A DNA stretch of 5,321 bases from an uncultured Bacillota bacterium. Lineage in GTDB: Bacteria; Bacillota; Clostridia; Peptostreptococcales; Anaerovoracaceae. The first letter of the stretch is position 1. The number at the start of each line of letters is the position of its first letter. Under the pieces are notes generated by a model. That model saw only the letters and a program-made list of their open reading frames with translations, was not told the origin of the DNA and searched no databases. The DNA lies in NCBI GenBank assembly GCA_946629205.1, contig CAMOXP010000106.1, positions 1 through 5,321 on the forward strand, written 5' to 3'. Made by a program: the position numbers and the translations under genes. Shown here one piece after another: positions 1-5,321 of this stretch.

Positions 1-309
1 CTGGAATCCGTCAGAGAAGGCATCAACAAAGTGCAGGTTGCCTTTGCGCAAAAGCCGCAAGACGGAGATGATCTGCAGGCAGTGCAGGAAACGGATGACG
101 CCGAAGCGGCGATCGCGCAGCTCAATGTCCTGCACAGAGACAAGCACGGCTCCATTGAACTGCTGATCACAAGAGACAGTGCGGAGCGGATCGAAGAAGT
201 GCTTACGCCGGCGAATCCGCTGGTGCTGGATGTGCTGCCGCTGTCACTGGAAGAGGTATTTATTTATGAACTGGGAGGTGAGAAATATGACTTCAGCGAA
301 ATCATGTAA
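1..309 (+). CDS. ABC transporter ATP-binding protein, C-terminal fragment (5' end outside window)
   Basis: The open frame runs from the window edge to TAA and gives 102 residues, the tail of a longer protein. The Walker A, signature and Walker B motifs would lie upstream, so the ATPase assignment rests on the tail and its neighbour. The ending LPLSLEEVFIYELGGEKYDF resembles the C-terminus of YtrB/BcrA-like ATPases of drug- or peptide-type exporters, where a (S)LE(E/D)(I/V)FIYE motif precedes a short acidic tail. The preceding part, about residues 15-80, alternates short strands and helices, as in the accessory C-terminal domain of that group. The gene overlaps the following permease by 23 bp in another frame, which implies translational coupling and a shared transporter. 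A GntR-type regulator often precedes such pairs, but it would lie outside the window. The subfamily is inferred and the substrate cannot be told. Confidence 0.8.
   Translation: MESVREGINKVQVAFAQKPQDGDDLQAVQETDDAEAAIAQLNVLHRDKHGSIELLITRDSAERIEEVLTPANPLVLDVLPLSLEEVFIYELGGEKYDFSEIM
274..280 (+). promoter_or_regulatory. Ribosome binding site fixing the permease start
   Basis: GGAGGTG lies inside the end of the ATPase gene, 6 nt before the ATG at 287. The frame is open further upstream, to an ATG at 179, but only the ATG at 287 has a Shine-Dalgarno site, and the protein becomes membrane-like only after it. Confidence 0.8.
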
Positions 310-2185
310 AAATCCTGAAAGAACCTGGCTGATCGAGACGCTGAGACGCTGTAAGGCGCTGCCGGTGCTCATCGCAGTCGCATATTTTCTCAGCAACATT
401 CTCCCGATTCTGTTGTCCTACAGCAAGCTGGAAAGAATCATCACCTACGTATACGGCTCGATGACCGGATCGAACCTGCTGAACATCCTCATCGGGATCG
501 TCGGCGGCGTGGTCGTGAGCTGCGCAGTATTCAGATACCTGCACAGCAACGCGTCTGTCATCGACGCCCATGCGAAACCGCTGACCAGAGCGCAGCTGTT
601 CAGAGGATCTTTCTTCGCAGGACTGCTGATGGTCATTGTGCCGGTTGTCCTCACAGGGCTGCTGTACCTGTGCGTCATGGGCGCACACGGATCTGTTGAT
701 CTTACAACAACCATGGAAGAACTGGGCATGGGAGACTGGTTGAAACAGACCGGCGCCGAACACATTCTGTGCGTTTCCAACATCATCGGATGGATCCTGG
801 ACAATATCGTCGTCATCGGATTCACATACTGCGTATCGTGCTTCGCGGCGATACTTGCCGGGACAGCTGCCATACAGGCGCTGCTGTCACTGCTGCTCAT
901 ATCAGTGGCTTCGATCGTGTACAGCTTTTTCCTGGGATACATGGACACCTTCCTTTACGGATACGCCGGCAGCAACACCAGCCTTTTGACATATCTTTCG
1001 CCGTACGGTTTCCTGATGATAAGAGACACGTTCCCGTTCGAATCAGTTCCTGTGACGCTCATCGTGTATGCAGTGATCTCCGCGCTGATTGCCTTTGCGG
1101 CGGCAGCCGTATACAAGAAAATCAGACTCGAGAATGAGGAACAGACTATCGTCGTGCCTTTCGTGGCAGATCTTCTGGTGGTCCTGCTTACAGCGCTGGC
1201 TGTATCGACGGTGCTCTTTATCGCCCAGAGTTTCCTGGCAATAGACACAGTTGCAGGCAGCATCATCACGATTGTTCTGGCAACGATCGTATTCTTCCCG
1301 GTGTTCTGCATGATCGCGGATCAGAGCTTCCGGATTTTCAAAGGCAGGAACGTCGGGGTGTTCATCATCTACGCTGCGGTCATGTGTCTGGTGCTGGCAT
1401 TCACACTCTTTGATGTGACCGGATTTGAAAAAAGAGTTCCGGAAGCTGCAGAGGTGGCGTCCGTTGATATCAACGATTCGAATCTGATTTATTCGGAGTA
1501 CAAAGGCATCAAAGATGAGGAAACGATCGCGCTGGTCACAGCCCTTCACAAAAGCATCGCCGAGGAAGGAAAACATACAGACATGGAGGTTCCTGCAGAT
1601 GAGGCGAAGACCGGCGAACAGGCGGCGTCCATCGGCGGCGTGCAGATCGACTACCATCTGAAAAACGGCAAGACCCTCTCGAGATATTACGGATTCATTT
1701 ATCCTGCGTCCTATGATGCATATGCGGAATACTACCGCGGTCAGAAAATCCGGGAACATGATTGCATCGACGAGAAGCATCCGTTCAAAGCCGGGCAGTA
1801 TATGTCCATCAATGACGCACATGTCAACAAGAATGGAGACAGCATCGACAGCAATATCTACAAAGTGCCGGATGAGGACCTGAGTGGCATCATCAGGGCA
1901 GCCAACAAAGATATCATGAACTGGACCGCAGAGAACCGCGGGCTGTTTCTGGTCAACGAAGACTATGATCCCGAGAAAGACAAGTCCTCCTACACGCTCA
2001 GCATATGTGTCGACTACAGCCTTCCGGCAGAGACTGCCACAAAACTGGAGGCTTACAACCGATACTATATGTTCACAACGAATGACCAGAATATGACGAA
2101 CTACATTAAGAAACACCCTGAGATCATGTCCAACAAGAATGTGATAGCAGACGACGACCCGATCCTGGGAAACAGTGAAATGTAA
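287..2185 (+). CDS. ABC transporter permease with large C-terminal domain (YtrC-like / DUF6449-like)
   Basis: This 632-residue integral membrane protein is the likely partner of the overlapping upstream ATPase. Hydrophobic segments lie near residues 25-46, 63-85, 108-131, 163-190, 195-216, 254-275, 289-312, 323-345 and 357-376, about nine in all. The loop with DAHAKPLTRAQLFRGS (93-108) followed by a membrane segment is typical of ABC-2/YtrC-like permeases, where a short 'P(I/L)TR.QLF' stretch precedes the third helix. Residues 380-632 are hydrophilic, rich in D, E, K and Y, and start with FEKRVPEAAEV. I recall similar tails in Bacillus and clostridial permeases annotated with DUF6449. The domain may lie outside the membrane and bind a ligand, but its side is not proven. 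At 632 residues the protein is about twice the size of simple YtrC/YtrD permeases. The ATG at 287 is chosen for its Shine-Dalgarno site. The TAA stop abuts the 2186-2330 repeat region. Substrate unknown. Confidence 0.85.
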   Translation: MTSAKSCKNPERTWLIETLRRCKALPVLIAVAYFLSNILPILLSYSKLERIITYVYGSMTGSNLLNILIGIVGGVVVSCAVFRYLHSNASVIDAHAKPLTRAQLFRGSFFAGLLMVIVPVVLTGLLYLCVMGAHGSVDLTTTMEELGMGDWLKQTGAEHILCVSNIIGWILDNIVVIGFTYCVSCFAAILAGTAAIQALLSLLLISVASIVYSFFLGYMDTFLYGYAGSNTSLLTYLSPYGFLMIRDTFPFESVPVTLIVYAVISALIAFAAAAVYKKIRLENEEQTIVVPFVADLLVVLLTALAVSTVLFIAQSFLAIDTVAGSIITIVLATIVFFPVFCMIADQSFRIFKGRNVGVFIIYAAVMCLVLAFTLFDVTGFEKRVPEAAEVASVDINDSNLIYSEYKGIKDEETIALVTALHKSIAEEGKHTDMEVPADEAKTGEQAASIGGVQIDYHLKNGKTLSRYYGFIYPASYDAYAEYYRGQKIREHDCIDEKHPFKAGQYMSINDAHVNKNGDSIDSNIYKVPDEDLSGIIRAANKDIMNWTAENRGLFLVNEDYDPEKDKSSYTLSICVDYSLPAETATKLEAYNRYYMFTTNDQNMTNYIKKHPEIMSNKNVIADDDPILGNSEM

Positions 2186-2197
2186 TGTGTCATTAAG

Positions 2198-2330
2198 TGT
2201 GTCATAGGGACGGTTCTTTTGACACATTGTCAGAATATGGAAAACCCGAAGCGCTGCTCGTTGCGAAGTGCTTCGGGTTTGTAATTTCCAGTTATTGTAA
2301 ATGTGTCAAAAGAACCGTCCCTTTGGCACA
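2198..2330. repeat. Palindromic REP/MITE-like intergenic element (two inverted 31-bp arms)
   Basis: The left arm 2198-2228 and right arm 2300-2330 are inverted copies matching at 29 of 31 positions, with a perfect 23-bp core (2206-2228 against 2300-2322) that includes GGGACGGTTCTTTTG. Each arm is itself a small palindrome: TGTGTCA (2198-2204) faces TGACACA (2220-2226), and on the right TGTGTCA (2302-2308) faces TGGCACA (2324-2330). An extra TGTGTCA sits at 2186-2192. The flanks of the central hairpin also pair partly (TGGAAA near 2238 with TTTCCA at 2285-2290), so the unit could fold into one long hairpin. From memory, this arm sequence is a recurrent intergenic repeat in Clostridia and Bacilli, probably mobilised by IS200-like/RAYT Y1 transposases acting in trans. 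No transposase is present here. Confidence 0.8.
2242..2280. terminator. Bidirectional rho-independent terminator between convergent genes
   Basis: AAACCCGAAGC (2242-2252) pairs perfectly with GCTTCGGGTTT (2270-2280). Three more pairs inward, one of them G-U, give 14 pairs around an 11-nt loop (2256-2266). The A-run before and T-run after the GC-rich stem make it usable on both strands: GGGTTT followed by GTAATTT on +, and GGGTTTT on -. It would end the ABC transcript from the left and the pan operon from the right. The U tracts are short, so efficiency is uncertain. Confidence 0.75.
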
Positions 2331-3191
2331 TTATACGTCGATGGCCATGTCTCCGACGGTGAAGTTGTCGATGAGGCGGGTGGTGCCGATGCGAACGGCC
2401 ATTGCGACGACGTCTCCTTTGCCAAAGGTTTCGATGGGCTGCATGGACAGGCCGTCGACGACTTCCACGTAATCGATGTCTGCCATGGGCTCTGTGGCAA
2501 GATTGGCTTTTATGGCATCGAGCAGCGTCTTCGAGTCTGTACAGCCGTTTTTGATCATATCCTGGCCGAGGCGCAGGGATCTGGAAAGAATGCGCGCGGC
2601 TTTGCGCTCATCTGGGTTCAGGTAGACATTGCGTGAGCTCATGGCAAGGCCATCTTCTTCTCTGACAGTCGGGCAGCCGACGACGTCTACATCGAAATTC
2701 AGATCTCTGACCATCCTGCGGACTACAGCCAGCTGCTGGGCGTCCTTTTTGCCGAAGTAGATTTTATCCGGCTGAACGACGTTGAGGAATTTCGCGATCA
2801 CAGTGCAGACGCCGCGGAAGTGGTTCTCTCTTTTGGCTCCGCACAAGGTGTCGGACACGACGTCGACGTCCGCGTATGTGCAGAAGTCCGGGAGGTACAT
2901 TTCCTCCGGCTCCGGATGGAAAACAACATCCACGCCGTGGGCTTCAAGGATCTTGCAGTCGCGTTCGAAATCCCGGGGGTACTTTGACAGGTCCTCATTG
3001 GGTCCGAACTGTATGGGGTTTACGAAGACCGAAGCCACCGTGTAGTCGTTGTCCTCGTTGCTGTAGTCCATCAGGGACGCGTGCCCCTCGTGGAGATAGC
3101 CCATGGTCGGGCAAAGACCGATCGTCTGGTCGGCATTCTTCCATGTTTCGATCTGTGCGTGCATCTCTGCAATCGTTGTTATAACTCTCAT
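2331..3191 (-). CDS. panC: Pantothenate synthetase (pantoate--beta-alanine ligase)
   Basis: The enzyme joins pantoate and beta-alanine with ATP hydrolysis to AMP and PPi, through a pantoyl-adenylate intermediate, in the cytoplasm. It is the last step of pantothenate (vitamin B5) synthesis. The 286-residue product has the normal family length and all the hallmarks: PTMGYLHEGH (28-37) with the HIGH-like ATP site, VNPIQFGPNEDLSKYPR (57-73) for pantoate binding, ENHFRGVCTVIAKF (122-135), YFGKKDAQQ (145-153), and the KMSKS-like loop VREEDGLAMSSRN (176-188). The C-terminal third (about 190-286) fits the small lid domain, with the conserved YVEVVD (241-246). The ATG at 3191 is supported by GAGG (3200-3203) 8 nt upstream. 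panB lies 48 bp upstream on the same strand with no terminator between, so the two are co-transcribed. The TAA abuts the palindromic repeat, and panD does not follow. Confidence 0.97.
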   Translation of the reverse strand: MRVITTIAEMHAQIETWKNADQTIGLCPTMGYLHEGHASLMDYSNEDNDYTVASVFVNPIQFGPNEDLSKYPRDFERDCKILEAHGVDVVFHPEPEEMYLPDFCTYADVDVVSDTLCGAKRENHFRGVCTVIAKFLNVVQPDKIYFGKKDAQQLAVVRRMVRDLNFDVDVVGCPTVREEDGLAMSSRNVYLNPDERKAARILSRSLRLGQDMIKNGCTDSKTLLDAIKANLATEPMADIDYVEVVDGLSMQPIETFGKGDVVAMAVRIGTTRLIDNFTVGDMAIDV

Positions 3192-3239
3192 GTTTGTTTC
3201 CTCGCTGTGATGCTTTTGGGTGTATTGCTTTTGCTTTGA

Positions 3240-4067
3240 TTAGTAGAGGCGCTTGAGCGCTTCTTCGTTCTTCATCTGGAATGAGTGCTCATCATCCGGG
3301 AAGGTCTTGTTCTTGACTTCCTCGTCGTAGGCCTTGAACGCCTTGACCATCTCTTCGCCGATGTTAGCAAACTGCTTGACGAACTTCGGAACATAGTCTG
3401 TAAACGTTCCCAGCATGTCCTGATAGACGAGGATCTGTCCGTCACACTCGGTTCCGCCGCCGATGCCGATGGTCGGGATATCAAGCTTGCTTGTGATGAG
3501 TGCTGCAACCGGAGCAGGAATACATTCCAGTACGACTGAGAAAGCGCCGGCTTCCTGAACTGCGTATGCGTCTTCCAGGAGTTCCTTGGCTGCGTCTTCG
3601 GTCTTGCCCTGTACGCGGCATCCGCCGAATGCGTTGATGGACTGCGGTGTCAGTCCGAGGTGCGCCATGACTGGAATGCCTGCATCGACCATCGCTTTGA
3701 TCTGAGGGCAGACTCTGGCGCCGCCTTCAAGCTTGATGGCCTGGCAGTGGGTTTCTTTCATGACGCGTCCCGCGTTCTCGAGGGCCTGTTCCATGGATAC
3801 CTGGTACGACATGAACGGCATGTCGACAACGATCATGGTGGTCTCTGTTCCGCGGACGACAGAAGCGCCGTAGGTGATCATGTTATCTACGGTCACAGGA
3901 ATTGTGTCTCCAAGTCCAAGCATTGTGTTACCGAGTGAATCTCCTACCAGAATCGCGTCTATGTTGCCGTCCATCAGCTTCGCTGTTGAGTAATCATAGC
4001 ACGTAAGCATGGAGATTTTTTTGCCTTCCGACTTCATCTTCTGGAAGGTGAGTACTGAGTTTCTCAT
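3240..4067 (-). CDS. panB: 3-methyl-2-oxobutanoate hydroxymethyltransferase (ketopantoate hydroxymethyltransferase)
   Basis: PanB transfers a hydroxymethyl group from 5,10-methylene-tetrahydrofolate to 2-oxoisovalerate, making ketopantoate, the first committed step toward pantothenate. The 275-residue (beta/alpha)8-barrel protein is of normal length. Visible family motifs are MLTCYDYSTAKLMD (20-33), ILVGDSLGN (39-47) with metal ligand D43, VVDMPFMSY (80-88) with D82, AIKLEGG (110-116) with K112 and E114, MAHLGLTPQ (134-142), VQGKT (152-156), VLECIP (179-184) with the predicted catalytic E181, and GIGGGTECDGQILVYQDMLG (201-220). The usual GIGAG reads GIGGG here, a mild variation. The ATG at 4067 is preceded by AAGGA (4078-4082) with 10 nt spacing. 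The 53-nt gap to the upstream gene holds a 15-bp tandem repeat. It is the middle gene of a three-gene operon with the DUF2520 gene and panC. Confidence 0.97.
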   Translation of the reverse strand: MRNSVLTFQKMKSEGKKISMLTCYDYSTAKLMDGNIDAILVGDSLGNTMLGLGDTIPVTVDNMITYGASVVRGTETTMIVVDMPFMSYQVSMEQALENAGRVMKETHCQAIKLEGGARVCPQIKAMVDAGIPVMAHLGLTPQSINAFGGCRVQGKTEDAAKELLEDAYAVQEAGAFSVVLECIPAPVAALITSKLDIPTIGIGGGTECDGQILVYQDMLGTFTDYVPKFVKQFANIGEEMVKAFKAYDEEVKNKTFPDDEHSFQMKNEEALKRLY

Positions 4068-4082
4068 TGTGGTTTTGTCCTT

Positions 4083-4127
4083 TCCTTCGATTAATAATCC
4101 TTCGATTACTGATCCTTCGGTTAATGA
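4083..4127 (-). repeat. Three tandem 15-bp units carrying stop codon plus Shine-Dalgarno-like AAGGA
   Basis: Read on the - strand the units are TCATTAACCGAAGGA (4127-4113), TCAGTAATCGAAGGA (4112-4098) and TTATTAATCGAAGGA (4097-4083). Any two differ at two positions. The first overlaps the end of the DUF2520 gene and contains its TAA. Because 15 is a multiple of three, each unit puts a TAA in the same phase. Each also ends in AAGGA. Only the following non-repeat AAGGA at 4078-4082 is at working distance from the panB ATG. Confidence 0.85.
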
Positions 4128-4996
4128 TCTTTCTCCGGATCTTCAGATAAAAGTTGTTCGATGTTCTGGTACAAACGATCGGGATGTTTGGATTCCGCTA
4201 TCGGAATGAGCCGCGATGAAAGTACACGATAGATGGCGCTCTGCTGCTCGTTCAGGCATGCCAGGTGCTTTGCGATGGTCTTTGCATCGCCGCGCTCCAC
4301 CGGTCCGGTGAGTGCTGCTGCCGGCCCATGCGCGAGAACGTGCTGTACATTTCCCGTCACGAGCGGGGTGAGGGCTTTGCGCGCGTCCGCTTCGTCGAAT
4401 CCGCACTGGCAGAGCATGTCGATGCTTTCCGCCAGGAGCGCGACCGCCAGATTGCTGGCTGTGACGGCTGCCGCATGGTAGAGGGTCTTGCCCTCCGCCC
4501 GGATCACCTGCAGGTCGATGCCTGCACTCTTAAGCATTCCTTTGATCTCGGGAAGATGTTCTTCATTTCCCTCGACCGCAAAAAAAACATCCTGCAGTTC
4601 TTTGTAAGCTTCATACTTATCGCTTACGGCGAACAGCGGATGAACGGAATACTCGTACGCGCCTGTCTGGTCAATGCCGGGGAATGCTTCTCCTGCGGAG
4701 AGCGATCCGCTGCAGTGACATATGTACTTGCCCTGGATCGGATACTGACGGACCTGTTCGAACACTTCTGAAATGGTCCCGTCGGGAACAGTCAGGAACA
4801 ACACGTCGCTTGCTTCGATGAGAGCGCCCAGATCAGTGAACGCCTCGCTGCCGGTAAAGTTCGCTGCTTCTTCAGCAGATTGAGTGTTGCGGCTGTAGTA
4901 GCCTGTAACCTTGATGCTGTTTGCGTCTGTTTTGCTCGAGAAGTATTTACCTAAGGTAAATCCAACCTTGCCTGCTCCTATAAATCCTGTTTTCAA
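4121..4996 (-). CDS. Rossmann-like/DUF2520 protein, probable PanG-type ketopantoate reductase
   Basis: The 291-residue cytoplasmic protein begins with an NAD(P)-binding Rossmann motif, KTGFIGAGKVG (2-12; GxGxxG at 7-12), then VTGYYSRN (30-37) and DVLFLTVPDGTI (64-75). The second half has the marks of the DUF2520 helical domain: YSVHPLFAVSD (116-126), KTLYHAAAVTASNLAVAL (170-187) and ALTGPVERGD (228-237). A Rossmann domain plus a helical domain is the layout of beta-hydroxyacid dehydrogenases and ketopantoate reductases. It is first in an operon with panB and panC, and no classical panE is in the window, so reduction of ketopantoate to pantoate is the likely role. From memory, a DUF2520-type reductase called PanG does this in Francisella and is found in some Firmicutes. 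The TTG at 4996 is chosen for its strong Shine-Dalgarno site and the exact Rossmann N-terminus. An in-frame ATG at 5179 is rejected. Family certain, function inferred. Confidence 0.88.
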   Translation of the reverse strand: MKTGFIGAGKVGFTLGKYFSSKTDANSIKVTGYYSRNTQSAEEAANFTGSEAFTDLGALIEASDVLFLTVPDGTISEVFEQVRQYPIQGKYICHCSGSLSAGEAFPGIDQTGAYEYSVHPLFAVSDKYEAYKELQDVFFAVEGNEEHLPEIKGMLKSAGIDLQVIRAEGKTLYHAAAVTASNLAVALLAESIDMLCQCGFDEADARKALTPLVTGNVQHVLAHGPAAALTGPVERGDAKTIAKHLACLNEQQSAIYRVLSSRLIPIAESKHPDRLYQNIEQLLSEDPEKDH

Positions 4997-5116
4997 TCGA
5001 TCACCTCTTTTCTCAAAAGGTGACGTGGTTCCTTTCCCTAGGCTTGCGTGCGCGCGCCTTGTATCGGTCCGGGGTCCTTCGCGGTACAGTTTCCTTGGTG
5101 GAATACCGTCCATCAC
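4997..5116 (-). promoter_or_regulatory. Structured 5' leader of the pantothenate operon (candidate riboregulator)
   Basis: About 120 nt separate the predicted start of transcription (near 5116) from the TTG codon. On the RNA three local hairpins can be drawn. The first, 5108-5082, has CGGUA/UACCG and UUCC/GGAA stems, a 4-nt ACUG bulge on the 3' side and loop ACCAA. The second, 5059-5040, has AGGC/GCCU and GCG/CGC stems with a two-A bulge on the 3' side. The third, 5023-5001, covers the Shine-Dalgarno site. The known 'pan' RNA motif occurs in leaders of pantothenate genes in Firmicutes and, as I recall, is a hairpin with bulged adenosines, often in tandem. The resemblance is suggestive but not established. 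Confidence 0.4.
5001..5023 (-). promoter_or_regulatory. Shine-Dalgarno site of the DUF2520 gene inside a 9-bp hairpin
   Basis: On the - strand AAAAGAGGTGATC matches the full 16S complement AAAGGAGGTGATC at 12 of 13 positions, with GAGG 7 nt before the TTG start. The same bases pair with UCACCUUUU just upstream: nine pairs, one of them U-G, around a GAGAA loop. Closed, the hairpin would hide the ribosome site. Open, it would be a very strong one. Confidence 0.65.
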
Positions 5117-5123
5117 AAGGGGA

Positions 5124-5152
5124 AGTATAAACCGCAAGATAGTATTTGTCAA
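5124..5152 (-). promoter_or_regulatory. Sigma-A promoter of the pantothenate operon
   Basis: On the - strand TTGACA (5152-5147) and TATACT (5129-5124) are separated by exactly 17 nt. Transcription should start near 5116. The -35 box is a perfect consensus and the -10 box has one mismatch. It overlaps the -35 box of the divergent tRNA promoter. Confidence 0.85.
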
Positions 5153-5174
5153 TGAAAAGGAAAAGGTGTATAAT
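5146..5174 (+). promoter_or_regulatory. Sigma-A promoter of tRNA-Pro
   Basis: TTGTCA (5146-5151) and a perfect TATAAT (5169-5174) are 17 nt apart. Transcription should start near 5181, giving a leader of about 21 nt before the tRNA. The -35 hexamer shares five base pairs with the -35 hexamer of the opposite-strand promoter. Confidence 0.87.
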
Positions 5175-5180
5175 AGCAAG

Positions 5181-5303
5181 GTACGAAACGCCGGGAGTCA
5201 TCGGGGAGTGGCGCAGTTTGGTAGCGCACCTGACTGGGGGTCAGGTGGCCGCAGGTTCAAATCCTGTCTCTCCGACCAAAGAACATACCCCGGCGTTTTG
5301 TGT
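5181..5303 (+). other. Leader-trailer stem enclosing the tRNA precursor
   Basis: AAACGCCGGG (5186-5195) in the leader is perfectly complementary to CCCGGCGTTT (5289-5298) in the trailer. Pairing continues outward with G5185-U5299, C5184-G5300, A5183-U5301, U5182-G5302 and G5181-U5303, so about 15 pairs reach back to the predicted first base of the transcript. The precursor would be closed by this stem with the mature tRNA inside. The run of U at 5296-5299 after the GC-rich part also resembles half of a terminator, but its other half lies upstream of the tRNA. Confidence 0.65.
5202..5278 (+). tRNA. tRNA-Pro (anticodon GGG)
   Basis: The complete cloverleaf is 77 nt with encoded CCA. The acceptor is CGGGGAG (5202-5208) with CTCTCCG (5268-5274), one G-U pair, discriminator A5275 and CCA at 5276-5278. 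The D stem is GCGC (5211-5214) with GCGC (5224-5227). The anticodon stem is CCTGA (5229-5233) with TCAGG (5241-5245), and the loop CTGGGGG places anticodon GGG at 5236-5238 with G at position 37, as expected for proline tRNA. The T stem is GCAGG/CCTGT around TTCAAAT. It reads CCC and CCU codons. It is transcribed from its own promoter, divergently from the pan operon. Confidence 0.95.
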
Positions 5304-5321
5304 TACTTACGCAAAAGCATG

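Noticed and set aside
179..286. An earlier ATG for the permease at 179
   Set aside because: The added 36 residues are arginine- and cysteine-rich out-of-frame translation of the ATPase gene, and no ribosome site precedes it.
1043..2227. A 394-codon open frame on the - strand opposite the permease gene
   Set aside because: It is antisense to a well-supported membrane protein, has no recognisable domain and an unnatural composition rich in H, C, R and D.
2197..2636. Overlapping + strand open frames running from the palindrome into panC
   Set aside because: They start inside the repeat arms and continue antisense to panC. The translations show no family features.
4083..4127. The tandem 15-bp repeat as a CRISPR remnant
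   Set aside because: Units are contiguous without spacers, too short, and no cas gene is present.
4265..4771. A 168-codon open frame on the + strand opposite the DUF2520 gene
   Set aside because: It is a shadow of a gene with clear family motifs and has no ribosome site or known domain.
4997..5179. An upstream in-frame ATG (5179) that would add 61 residues to the DUF2520 protein
   Set aside because: The extension crosses the pan promoter and the whole leader, begins upstream of the predicted transcription start, has no Shine-Dalgarno site, and precedes a complete Rossmann N-terminus at the TTG.
5294..5318. A hairpin TTTTG/CAAAA after the tRNA as an intrinsic terminator
   Set aside because: Only five AT-rich pairs form and no U-run follows before the window ends.

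Overview
The window looks like a chromosomal segment of a Gram-positive, low-to-mid GC bacterium, most probably a Clostridia-type Firmicute. The signs are strong GAGG-type Shine-Dalgarno sites, a TTG start, consensus sigma-A promoters, a YtrB/YtrC-like ABC transporter, a CCA-encoding tRNA, and the TGTGTCAAAAGAACCGTCCC-type intergenic repeat that I recall from Clostridia and Bacilli. Genus cannot be read from this sequence.

Left part (1-2185, + strand): the 3' end of an ABC transporter ATPase gene overlaps by 23 bp a 632-residue permease with about nine membrane segments and a large C-terminal non-membrane domain. The substrate is unknown.

Junction (2186-2330): the gap between the convergent permease and panC genes is filled by a repeat-derived palindrome. 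Two inverted 31-bp arms (29/31 identical, 23-bp perfect core) flank a GC-rich hairpin that can serve as a bidirectional terminator. Both flanking stop codons sit flush against the TGTG(T/C)CA ends.

Right part (2331-5152, - strand): a three-gene pantothenate operon, transcribed right to left. The order is a Rossmann-like/DUF2520 protein (probably a PanG-type ketopantoate reductase), then panB (ketopantoate hydroxymethyltransferase), then panC (pantothenate synthetase). Together they would convert 2-oxoisovalerate to ketopantoate, pantoate and pantothenate. panD, which supplies beta-alanine, is not in the window. The operon has a consensus promoter (TTGACA-17-TATACT), a leader of about 120 nt with three possible hairpins, the last of which covers the Shine-Dalgarno site, and a 15-bp triplet repeat before panB.

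Right end (5146-5321, + strand): tRNA-Pro(GGG) has its own consensus promoter, whose -35 box overlaps the divergent pan promoter's -35 box by 5 bp. The short tRNA leader is complementary to the trailer, forming a stem around the tRNA. No conclusive terminator is visible in the last 40 bases.
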